64,000 nucleotides of DNA from Ostreococcus mediterraneus (lineage: Eukaryota; Chlorophyta; Mamiellophyceae; Mamiellales; Bathycoccaceae). The stretch lies in the NCBI GenBank assembly GCA_012295225.1, contig WMKK01000001.1:124001-188000 (forward strand), read 5' to 3'. The position numbers and the translations under genes were made by a program. Shown piece by piece: positions 1-9,200 of this stretch; the first letter of the stretch is position 1; each line of letters opens with the position of its first letter. The notes under the pieces were generated by a model. It made no database searches. It worked only from the letters and a program-made list of their open reading frames with translations, and had not been told where the DNA came from.

Positions 1-180
1 AAAAAGAGAGAACTTTACAAAGCAATGCAAATTGGCATCGCCAAGAAGGAAAAACGCGCCGCCGAACTCACTAAGCTCGCCGAAGAACACAAGCAGGCGA
101 AGAAGCGTGCCGCCGGGGAGAAGGACGCCAGCACGCCAAAGCGGGCGAAAAAGGCGTCGACATCGTCGAGGAAAAAGTAA
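1..180 (+). CDS. C-terminal end of a Lys-rich protein (partial)
   Basis: Reading frame 1 is open from the first base to a TAA at 178-180 and encodes about 59 residues, so this is the 3' end of a gene that starts outside the window. The visible tail is strongly basic: Lys/Ala-rich heptad-like sequence (…AKKEKRAAELTKL…) followed by KRAKK and a Ser/Lys-rich end, which would suit a nuclear or nucleolar protein. No catalytic motif is visible and I do not recognise the family. It converges on the L17 gene, whose stop lies 188 nt further on. Confidence 0.6.
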   Translation, partial: KKRELYKAMQIGIAKKEKRAAELTKLAEEHKQAKKRAAGEKDASTPKRAKKASTSSRKK

Positions 181-367
181 AACGCGCGCGAGTAGCACGC
201 GTTTTAGTCCACACACACTCACACGTACACACTAGGCTCGAGGAGAACGACGGGCACGAGACGTGCGTATTTGTTTGAATCTGTTTTAATTATAGACACA
301 TCAATCTATCCATCTGCGAATCCCTTGGTACTAAAAAATAACGAAAGCGTTGCAATTGCGCGCGAAC

Positions 368-1241
368 TTACACGAGACGGATGACACCCATCGTCGCGTT
401 GTCCCCACGGCGAGACAACGTGCGCACGATGCGCGTGTAACCACCGTTGCGGTCCGCATAGCGCGTCGGCGCTTGCTCAAAGAGCGCGTTGACCACTTCC
501 TTGTCGTAGATGAACGACTCCGCCATGCGTCGCTTGTAGTCGTCGCCATCCTTGGCTAATTGAATCATGTTTTCCACCGGCTTACGGATCGCCTTGGCGC
601 GAGCCATGGTCGTCGTAACCGTACCGTGACGAAGCAACTCAGTGGTTAAGCCACGGATGAGCGCCTTGCGTTGGTCAGCCGGTCTGTTCAACTTTGGGTT
701 CTTCTTCCCGTGGCGAATCATCGTCCACTTGCCTTGCTCTTGTTCGACACCGAACGTGAGCGACACGCCTATAAAACACAAAACACACACACACACACAC
801 ATCGTCAGTACACGCGAACGCCACACACGAACACCCCCACACGCGCGGCGCAATCGATATCCGTCCCCCGACGCCCGACGCCCTCGCGCGTGCCAAGACC
901 TAAAACCCTCAACCCTCTGCGCCCACCCACGCCGCCGCAACGCGCACGCGTCCACCGCACGCGCGCACCCACGCGCGCATCCCGTGCGCGACATATCCCT
1001 CCACCAATCCCACCCCGCGCACCCACCCCAAACCTCGCGCCACCCCCCCCCCCGCGCGCCAATCGCCCGCCACCCCCTCTGCCCGGCGGCCACTTCAGGC
1101 GCCCCAGTCACCCCATCGGCATCCGTCCACGCGCCATCGCGCGCGACCGTCGCGCGCGCACGCACCAGGTCTAGAAATATCAACTCCACGAGCGTTCATG
1201 CTCGCGCCTAGGCTCACGGAGGCGTGTACGAGCGCGGACAT
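368..1241 (-). CDS. RPL17: Plastid ribosomal protein L17 (bacterial type), two exons
   Basis: Encodes a bacterial/plastid-type L17 large-subunit protein. The core begins at [20 protein letters not shown] and runs to [14 protein letters not shown], matching the whole bL17 family length. The long open frame upstream of the core does not look like an L17 N-terminus. A better model has exon 1 at 1241-1166 (starting [19 protein letters not shown]), a 397-nt intron at 1165-769 (donor GTGCGT, acceptor TTTTATAG) and exon 2 at 768-368. The junction is in frame (phase 1) and gives 158 residues with a short targeting leader. A TACTGAC branch-like site lies at 810-804 and a CA repeat sits inside the intron. 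The L17 identity is strong; the splice model is inferred from sequence and needs cDNA. It is divergent to the CrtI-type gene. Confidence 0.85.
779..800. repeat. CA/TG dinucleotide repeat in the L17 intron
   Basis: A run of about eleven CA units lies between the proposed branch site and acceptor of the L17 intron. On the coding (minus) strand it is a TG-rich tract just before the 3' splice site, where a pyrimidine tract would normally be expected. Confidence 0.85.
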
Positions 1242-1535
1242 CGTCGTCGTCGTCGTGGTGTGACGCGCGCGACGTCGCGGCGTCGCGGCGTCACGGCGAC
1301 GCAGCGATGAGGGGCTCGTTTTGAATGTTTCACGCGCGCGTGTGTGTGTGTTCCGCCTGGTCGTGATTGGTCGTTGTGTGTTTGGATAAGAAGGGACACG
1401 TGTCCTGGTCGTGATTGGTCGTTTGGATTTCGGCGCGCGCGCACGCGACGCGCGCCGTCGTCGCCGCGGTCGCGCGGTCGCGCGTCGACGCGCGACAGTC
1501 GCGCGCGCGCGTTCGGTGCCGTTCTGTTCGTCTTC
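1242..1535. promoter_or_regulatory. Divergent promoter, L17 / CrtI-type, with a duplicated CCAAT-type element
   Basis: This 294-nt spacer separates the start codons of plastid L17 (minus) and the CrtI-type gene (plus). It contains two copies of CCTGGTCGTGATTGGTCGTT, at 1356-1375 and 1404-1423; each holds ATTGG, the inverse of a CCAAT box. A copy with two differences lies before the magnesium chelatase gene at 45658-45677. A GGGACACGTGTCC palindrome at 1393-1405, with a CACGTG G-box core, abuts the second copy. The sequence repeat is direct observation; the regulatory role is inference. Confidence 0.6.
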
Positions 1536-1558
1536 ATGCGTGCGACGATGGCGACTGG

Positions 1559-1592
<34 letters not shown>

Positions 1593-3365
1593 GGCGCGGC
1601 GCGGGCGGTGTCGGCGAGACGCGGGACGTCGACGGTGGCGACTGGGACCGGTGGGTGCGCGCGCGTGCGCCGTGGGTCTGGTCGTGGACGTCGCGTGGGG
1701 CGAGTGACGACGACGACGACGACGACGTGTGCGTCGTCGTCGTCGGTGGATGGGAAGACGGCGATCGTGGTCGGTGGTGGCGTCGGTGGTCTCGGCGTCG
1801 CGTCGCGTTTGGCCAAGAGCGGGTTTGAGGTTACGGTTTTGGAAAAGAATAGCGATGTCGGTGGACGATGCCGATCGGAGACGTTCGCGGGCGGAGGTGA
1901 GGGGTATCGTTTTGATACCGGTCCTTCGTTGATGTTGCTTCCCGAGCGATACCGCGAGCAGTTTACGTCGGTCGGGGAGAAGATGGAGGATTATTTGGAC
2001 ATCGAGCGCGTGGACCCGGCGTACCGCGCGCACTTTGGCGATCACACGACGCTTGATTTATTATATGACATTGTTGAGATGCGCAAGCAGTTGGATGACA
2101 TCGAGGAGGGTGCGGGTGGACGCTATATTGACTGGCTTGGACGCGCGCGCGCTTCGTTGGATTACGGCGTCGCGGCGTTCATCGAGCGCGACGCGAATTC
2201 TATTTTGGACTTTGTTGATTTGTCTCGAGTCGGACCTTTGGCGCTTGCGGTGAATCCTTTAGACTTATTGTTGCCGCAGTTCAACCAAATGGCCAAGTAT
2301 TTCAAGGATGAACGCTTGCGCGCGTTATTCTCTTACCAGGAGTTGTACGTCGGCTTGAGCCCGTACAACGCCCCGGGAGTGTTCTCGCTTCTCGCCGCCA
2401 CTGAACTTACCGATGGCGTGTGGTACCCTAAGGGTGGTTTTACTAAGGTTCGTGAAAGCTTGAATGCGCTTTGCGAAAAGATGGGGGCGATAGTGCGCAC
2501 CGATAGCGAAGTCGCTGAAATCGTCACTGAAGAAGTCCCAGGTTTGGGTGAACAAAAGGGCGGCACACACACTGGGCGCAAAGTCACTGGCGTGCGACTG
2601 AAGTCTGGCGAAGTGTTGAGTGCCGACGTTGTCGTCGCCAACCCAGATTTGCCGTGCGTGTGGGATCAAATGCTCGATTCTGTTGGCGAGCCTGGCAAAA
2701 AGGAGAGCGAAAAGTTGGACAAGGCGGAATACTCGTGCTCCGTGCTCGAGTTCAATTGGTGTTTGAAAAAGGAAATCCCTGGTTTGCTGCACCACAACGT
2801 GTTCTTGTCTAGCGATTACAAGGGTAGCTGGGATCGTCCGGCGACGCCGGCAGATTTTGCTTCGCCCAAGCAGCACAACTTTTATTGCCACAACCCGGTG
2901 TACACGGATAAGACGTGCGCGCCCGAAGGCGGTTCATCCATCATGGTGTTGCTTCCCATCTGCAACCTTCGCGAACAGGAAGAAATCTGCAAGAAGCGCG
3001 GCGTACCGGTACCGACGGAGACTGAGATGGTCGAGGCTGGCCGTCAAGCCATCTTGCGCCGATTCAAGGAGGCTGGTCACGGCGATCTTTCTGAAATTAT
3101 GGTGCACGAATCCGTCACTGTGCCTTCTGAATGGCGCGAGAAGTTCAACCTCAAGCACGGCGCCGTGTTCGGGTTATCGCACGGTTTGCTTCAACTCGCC
3201 GCGTTCCGCCCGCCGGTTCGCACGGGCATAAAGCAACTTGATTCTCCAGTCGTTGACGGCTTGCACTTTGTCGGCGCGTCGACCAGACCTGGAAACGGCG
3301 TCCCGCTCGTGTTGATGGGCGTCAAGGTGGTGCACGAAGCTATCATGAAGGAACAAACGGCTTAA
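1536..3365 (+). CDS. CrtI/CRTISO-family carotenoid desaturase-isomerase
   Basis: Encodes a 609-residue FAD-dependent oxidoreductase of the phytoene desaturase (CrtI/CrtN/CRTISO) superfamily, expected to desaturate or isomerise carotenoids in the plastid. After a Thr/Ala/Arg-rich leader, residues about 78-105 form the dinucleotide fold (VVGGGVGGLGVASRLAKSG…TVLEK), followed by VGGRCRSE and DTGPS. Further family features are WYPKGGFTKVRESL and the C-terminal FAD-binding segment VGASTRPGNGVPLVLMG. Green plants normally desaturate phytoene with the unrelated PDS/ZDS pair, so this may be a CRTISO-like isomerase or a lineage-specific enzyme; sequence alone cannot decide. The start was taken at the first ATG (1536); 1548 is also possible. 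The frame is open further upstream, through the promoter repeats, but has no ATG there. Confidence 0.8.
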
Positions 3366-3507
3366 AATCATTATCGTCGTCACCGCCGCAGCTGCATAGG
3401 AACTCATTAGAGCCTTTAGCGCATGTATTTACATTCACATTCATTCATTTATTCATCCATTCCAACATCGCAGCGCGCGGCCTCATTTCACGACGCTTGA
3501 AATCCTC

Positions 3508-4194
3508 ATGTCGAACTCGTTCACGTCACACTCTCGTCATAAACCAGCGCTTTCTCTCGTCACCGTTTTGTCCATCGCGCTGTTCGCATCGCCAGTCTTG
3601 TGCCAGGAGAAGAATTGCCAGGAGAAGAATTGCCAGGAGAAGAATTGCCAAGAATTGCTCGGACTTGAACGTCGTCGTGGGTAACGATGTCGGCAATGAT
3701 GGCCTCAACGCCACCTTGTTCGTCAAGCTCGCAAAGTTTTCTGGCCTGGATGAACTCGTCGTCCCTTGTGGTCTCTTTTACGAAGTCACGGGAGACTTGA
3801 CGGTTTTCGTGCCGAAGAACGAGGACGTGGTCCATGAAATCGAGTATTGGAAAGACGCGCTCGAGTTGGTGGTACCGAATCCGTCCTCGAGAACAAAGCA
3901 TACGGGCAAGAGATTTTACGACAGTACATCGCCTATGGGAACGTGTCCGTGGGTTACCGTGGTTTGTTTGTCACCATTGACGGCTCGATTTACAACTGGA
4001 CGGGCACCGAAACACCGGGCCAGAGTAAGATTGAGCTTCAACCACTGGGCGTGCAACTATTGGAGGCTCCTGTGGTGTTCTACGTCAACGAAACCAATGC
4101 GCTACGTGAATCGTGCTCGCGGAGCATGGAGTTTTCTCGTATTGTACGTGACCGATCGTATGCGCGCATGGCTGTCGGTCGCAGTCGCCTTTGA
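3508..4194 (+). pseudogene. Broken secreted fasciclin-like (FAS1) protein gene
   Basis: The ATG at 3508 opens a textbook signal peptide (…LSLVTVLSIALFASPVLC) followed by QEKNC repeats, but this frame stops at about 3683. The related sequence continues in another frame (NDGLNATLFVKLAKFSGLD and LTVFVPKNEDV, typical of a FAS1 domain), then returns to the first frame from about 3860 (AYGQEILRQYIAYGNVSVG…). The first shift coincides with a truncated copy of a 15-nt repeat at 3647-3656 that is 5 nt short; the second lies near 3855-3865. The end of the gene is unclear and may carry a third shift. FAS1 proteins are extracellular or GPI-anchored adhesion proteins. Alternatives are assembly errors or an unrecognised intron, but no GT-AG pair explains both shifts simply. 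Confidence 0.5.
3602..3656. repeat. 15-nt tandem repeat, three copies plus a short fourth
   Basis: GCCAGGAGAAGAATT is repeated at 3602, 3617 and 3632, followed by a 10-nt remnant at 3647. In the signal-peptide frame each unit encodes the pentapeptide QEKNC. Replication slippage here would explain the frame change in the fasciclin-like gene. Confidence 0.9.
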
Positions 4195-4339
4195 AATCGT
4201 CGGGGATAACGACATCATTTGGCATTCGACGATACGTTTTAACTGTCATCGTTTACAACACATGTTGGCTTCTAAATCCATCGGTTCGCGCGCAAATAGG
4301 TGTTACGTGTCCTTCCACGAGGACGATAATGAGTGTGTC

Positions 4340-5086
4340 TTAGTACAGAGTCGGCGGGTATTGGATCGAGTCGATGATGGCTTCGACAGTGCTTCGCCAC
4401 TTCTCTTCCTCGCCGCGCGGTAAGGTTGCGGTCGCGGTGTACAAATGCGACACGCGCCCATCGTAACCGAGTCCCGCCAACACGAATTGTAACGAATCAA
4501 ATCCAGTCGACGGCTTGGCGAACGTGTACTCAACCTTGTAATAATCTCCCTTTTGCACCGCGTCCACGAGCTCGCAATATTGAATCGTGCTCTCCCGACC
4601 TTTTCTCACTTTCGGCCGGTTCAACGGCGCCGTGAGCCCGAATCCAAACCCATAAGCGTCGCCCAAACTTCCCATCTTTGTAAAATCTGCTCCCGCGGGC
4701 GTGGCGACGATTGAAATGTTGATTTTCCCCACATCCGCGTCCGGTGGTGCAATCGTAAACACGTCCCGAGCGCCCCCACCGAGGATATCCTCCGCCGCGG
4801 GCGTCTCCCCGGCGAGCGTCACCCAATCGTTCGGGTACGTCACTTGGAATTTCAGCCGAGGATCCGTGTACGTCGTGAGCTCCGCCGCGCGCGCCGCGCG
4901 TGGAGTCGAGACGAACACCACAGGTAACGTCACCGCGCCCGCGAGAAGCGTTCGGCGCGAGCTCGGGACGGCTTCGCGCGCGTTCGCGCGCGTTCGCGAT
5001 CGATCGCCCGCAACCGTGTGCGCGATGTGTGCGCGCGCGTGCGCGGTGGTGGACATCGCGATGACGCGTGCGAAGTGTGGCGTCAT
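4340..5086 (-). CDS. PsbP-domain thylakoid lumen protein
   Basis: Encodes 248 residues with a two-part targeting sequence. A basic chloroplast leader is followed by a lumen signal with a twin-arginine-like SSRRTLLAG (residues about 42-50), a hydrophobic stretch and an AxA cleavage site (ARA-AEL, near 65-69). The mature part starts TTYTDPRLKFQVTYPNDW, the usual opening of PsbP domains, and continues through FSIAPP-like, GLTAPLNRPKV and YYKVEYTF motifs to the C-terminal W…IIDSIQ. PsbP/PPD proteins assist photosystem II or other thylakoid complexes. It could be any PPD paralogue rather than the extrinsic PSII subunit. A second ATG at 5056 is an equally good start. Confidence 0.8.
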   Translation of the reverse strand: MTPHFARVIAMSTTAHARAHIAHTVAGDRSRTRANAREAVPSSRRTLLAGAVTLPVVFVSTPRAARAAELTTYTDPRLKFQVTYPNDWVTLAGETPAAEDILGGGARDVFTIAPPDADVGKINISIVATPAGADFTKMGSLGDAYGFGFGLTAPLNRPKVRKGRESTIQYCELVDAVQKGDYYKVEYTFAKPSTGFDSLQFVLAGLGYDGRVSHLYTATATLPRGEEEKWRSTVEAIIDSIQYPPTLY

Positions 5087-5171
5087 CTTGTTCTGTTGTG
5101 GATATTTTGTAGCCGCGCGCTCTTTTAAACTGTTGTGTTGTGTGTTGTTGTTGTTCGTGTGTTACTGTACA

Positions 5172-5948
5172 TTACAAATCATCACCCAAGTCGAGCATCA
5201 CTTTATCACCCGCATCGGTTTTAAACGCAGGCTGACCGAGATATGGGCACCCCGCGCATCGAAACGCGTCGCCGAGCGCGCAGTTTCCGCACGCGCTGAC
5301 AAAGGTCTCCGCTGGGACATTTTCAGCCTTCTCCGCAGCCTCTTCCGCCTCTGCGCGTCCGCACGTACAGTTCTTACACGCCTTCTTCCCTGCACCTACA
5401 TCACAGTCGTCATATTTCATAGGCGTCGCGTTCACGTCGAGTTCCGTGAGCAACGCGCTCTCGTCGATGAGCTCGTCTTCATCCGCCGTCAACGTCCACG
5501 CCGGCGTCTCAACAACCTTCTTCGCCCGAGATTTCAACGAAAACGCCGCGCCGCGCTCCCACGCAGGCTTCACCCCACACACAACGCTCGTATCCTCGCG
5601 CACGGCGACGTCGGTGAACCCACCGCACACGAGCGCGCGTTTCGTCGCGTCGACGTCGCCGTCTCGCGCGCTCGCCACCACCATCACCCCACCCGCCTTC
5701 AACCCCGCGTGCGCGCGCGCCGCGATCGCCGCCAGCCCCCCGACGTGCGTCAACACGCACGCGAACACATCACACTCCCCCGCATCGCCGCCGTCGCCGC
5801 CCACCGTCGCGGACGCGTCCACGAACGCGTCGCTCGCGGTGACCCCGAACGACGCCGTCACCGCCTTCACGCGGTCCACACCGCGCGACACGCCGTCCAC
5901 GTCGCTCGCCAGCGCGTCGTCGATGTAAAACGCCACGAGTTTCGTCAT
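5172..5948 (-). CDS. DRE2: Anamorsin / DRE2, cytosolic Fe-S assembly factor
   Basis: Encodes 258 residues with the CIAPIN1/Dre2 C-terminus: an acidic linker, then motif A ([10 protein letters not shown]) and motif B ([23 protein letters not shown]), the CX2C…CX2C pattern that binds the second cluster. The N-terminal ~150 residues have the methyltransferase-like fold typical of the family but lack its SAM motif. The family passes electrons from the diflavin reductase Tah18/NDOR1 to early cytosolic Fe-S assembly. The spacing of the first cluster looks shorter than in yeast or animals, as is common in algae. It is divergent to the ferlin gene. Confidence 0.92.
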   Translation of the reverse strand: MTKLVAFYIDDALASDVDGVSRGVDRVKAVTASFGVTASDAFVDASATVGGDGGDAGECDVFACVLTHVGGLAAIAARAHAGLKAGGVMVVASARDGDVDATKRALVCGGFTDVAVREDTSVVCGVKPAWERGAAFSLKSRAKKVVETPAWTLTADEDELIDESALLTELDVNATPMKYDDCDVGAGKKACKNCTCGRAEAEEAAEKAENVPAETFVSACGNCALGDAFRCAGCPYLGQPAFKTDAGDKVMLDLGDDL

Positions 5949-6216
5949 CGCGCGCGGTGCACTCGCGTCGTCGTCGCGCGCGGGCGTCGTCGCGTGCCGT
6001 CGATCGTCGCGCGAATGGGGCTGTGGACCACGTGTTCAAAACGGACCGCGTGTGATTTCTGAACACTAAACGATGCGATTCGCGGCGCGCTCCGACGTCA
6101 CACGCGCACGCGCGCGCGACGGTGGCATCGGCGCAGGCGCGAACGAGCGCAAGGAAGCTTTGAGCGTCGTCGACGCGCACGGGCGAGCGTGATAGGGGTG
6201 CGCGTGGCGGTGAGCC
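5949..6216. promoter_or_regulatory. Divergent DRE2 / ferlin promoter
   Basis: A 268-nt spacer between two start codons on opposite strands must hold both promoters. It is very rich in CGCG-type steps; I see no clear TATA box and no large repeat. Confidence 0.4.
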
Positions 6217-9200
6217 ATGGGGTGGTTTAATCGCGCGCCCGCGAGCGCGCTGGATGCGCAAGAATTAGAAGTGGTGACAAAGCTGTCGATTCCTGCTGGG
6301 AGGTACAGCGTGAGCGTGCGATTGATTGAAGCGAAGAATTTGCAAGCGATTCAGGCGTTTAATTTATTCCAGACGTTGTTGTCGTTCAAGTTGAAGACGC
6401 AGACGGTGCACGCGGATCGATTGCCGAACGTCGTCGGCAAGGTGCAGTTGCAACGGGCGGGATTCGAGCCACAGAAGCGTAAGACTGTGGTGGAAAAGGA
6501 AACCGCAGCACCGTTGTGGAATCAGCTGTTTTATTTTGATGGCGTAGAAGTGGCCGAGAATGAGCTCGAGGCGTGTAACGTCGTCGTGAACATTTGCGAT
6601 AAGTCGAGAATCGGCAAGGACATGGTGATCGGTAGCATCGACTTGAACTTGGCAGCGGTGTACGCGGCACCGAATCATGAATATTGGAATCAATGGTTCT
6701 CATTGACAGATTTCACGGGGCGTAGATCTGGTAGTCAAGGTGAGGTGTGCTTGTGTGTGACGGTGCTGCGTGAGGGCGAGCAACAAAAATTGCATTTAGA
6801 CGAAAAGTTTAGCGACGACGAGGAAGAAGCCGTGGAGGTTGGGCAGTTTGAAACCGAAAAACAGAAAGCTCGCCGAATAGCGCGCGCCGAGCGAAAGCTT
6901 CGCGAAAAAGAAGAACTCGAAGAGGCCGAGAATGAACGTAAAAATGTCAAAGCGTTCATCCTCAAAGCCAACGTGTACAACGGTAGAGAGTTTCCACGTA
7001 TGGATAGGTTTGGACGCGAAGGTTTGGATGCGTACCTGAAAATTACGTGCGGATCTGCAAAAGAAGGTCAAACACGAGTGCTGACGAGTGCAAATCCTAA
7101 TTGGAATCAAGAAGTCATCATGCGACTGCTCGTACCTGGCGGAGAGAACGGTTTAGTGAACATGCCACCGCTGCGTATGAACGTCATGGACAGAGATTAC
7201 ACCGATGCCGACGATCATGTTGCATCTACAGCAATCAGTTTACATGATTTATATGAACGACCGGCCGCGTACTCGAGGCCAAAGTGGTATTGTTTCTACG
7301 GTGGGTTGCGAGGCATGGAGGTTTCATTTTTCTCCAAAATGTCCAAGTTAGCGAAGCGAATGAATGCCGGCTACGTTGATGGCGCAGCGTATAGAGGGCG
7401 TACTCTCATGTCGTTTGAGTTAGAAGAAGAGAATAGAAAGAACAAGTTTGCGAGAGCGAAAAAGTCTATTCCTCCCGTGCTTGACAAAATGGGAAGAGAA
7501 TGGCACTGCTTTCTTCACTCGCAAGTCATGTCGGTCGAGCTTTTCCAGACTAACTCGAAAGGGAAGATGTTAGCTTTAGACGTTGGTTTGGGTTTAGATT
7601 CGACGTCAACGCCGTCGGTTTTACTACGCTCTGAGGGTGGATCGCTCAGCGGCGAATGCTACGCGAATGTGCAGTGCACGCTTGCGCCGCTTTTGGTGAA
7701 ACTACCGACGCCGTTTGAAGGGCCTTTGGCTGGTACTGGCGCACCGGATGTTTTCGTCAACGTCAACGTCGTATCCGGATCTGGCTCTAGGCGCGTTGGA
7801 TACTGCCGTATTCCTGTTGCTGAACTGATGCCGGTGAATGAGACTATGCGGCCCATCGCGACACCGACAAACGCCGAATTCCCAAATGGCTGGACCATCC
7901 AAGGCTGGTTTCCACTGCGCGCGGATGCGCTCAGTAACCACAAGTATGGCAAAAGCCGTCGCGCTGAAAACGTCAAGCCCATAGGACAAGTGCTCCTTCG
8001 TTTAATGATCAGAGGTGCCGCTTCAGGCAAACGAGCCGCCGGTGAAACCATTGACAACGAAGAGTTTGATGAGGATGGCATGAGCATCAATTCCGATGCG
8101 GAAGCCGCAGCGGCTATGCGGCGGGCGGAAATGGAGCGTAAAGCAGACCAACGTGGTGCACGCGTCGCACAGAACGTCGAGTCTGAGTTTGTAGATGCCC
8201 TTCCGACGCGGTCGTTCATGTTGCGCATGGAGCTTTACCAAGCGAGAGATTTGCCTGCGGCCGACGCTCATGGATCAAGCGATCCTTTCGCAGTTCTTCG
8301 TGTCGGTAGAAATATTGCAGAAACGCAAGTGCGCCAATCTACCACGTCACCGGCATGGTTTAGGGAATTATTCGTCCAGGTAGATCTTCCTTTAGTCGTC
8401 AAGGACAAAAAACGTCTTCCGGATGGGACTCTCGTTACGGACAACGATTCAAGCTCGGACGAAGATGACGTTCTCTTAGATCCAACGACGATCGCGGAGT
8501 TGCAAGCAGGAAACGACGGCGATTCGTCATCTGATGACGATGTTGATTATGTCGACGTCGAAAATGCGGTTGTCAAGAAGAAGAGCAAGTCAACGTTTCG
8601 AGGCATGGGTGGTGGCGGCGCCGGGCAAGAATTCGAAGGTATTGCCTGGTGGGCCGCACCTTCAATGAATGTCATGGTCTTTGATAGGGATGAGGGTATC
8701 TTGCTGGGTGATAATGATCCGTTATCAGTCCTATCATTGCCGCTCATACATCCAGCGCAGATGGAGGCTGACCGTCGCGGCGACGATGACTTCAGTGTTC
8801 TCGCGTCATCCATTCTGTCCTTCTATTCCAAATTCAGTCTCGATTCTGAGCTTCCCGATCGGTACGATAACATCGCAAACTACAAAGTAGGTGCACTGAG
8901 TTCCGAACCGGAGTGGTATCCGATGCGTCACTTGAATCCCCAAAAAGGTTTGAGCGTATCCACCGTCGATTCAGGTGGGTACATACTGATGCACTACGAG
9001 CTTCTTCCTATGCCGACCGAGGGTATACGAAAATATGCCGGTGTCGATTCATCGTTTACATCCAGCGCGCTGTTGCGCATGAATGCTTCGGTGGTTAAAC
9101 CGTTGGAAGATATTTACGGATCAGAGGCTATCGCTGTGGAGATAATCTTGCTTGGAGTGCGCGGTCTCACGCCGTACCGAGGCTCAAGTATTCAACGCCC

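Noticed and set aside
4701-6062. Long plus-strand open frame (453 codons) opposite PsbP-like and DRE2
   Set aside because: It lies antisense to two well-supported genes, is low complexity and Arg-rich, and shows no motif; GC-rich DNA often leaves such shadow frames.
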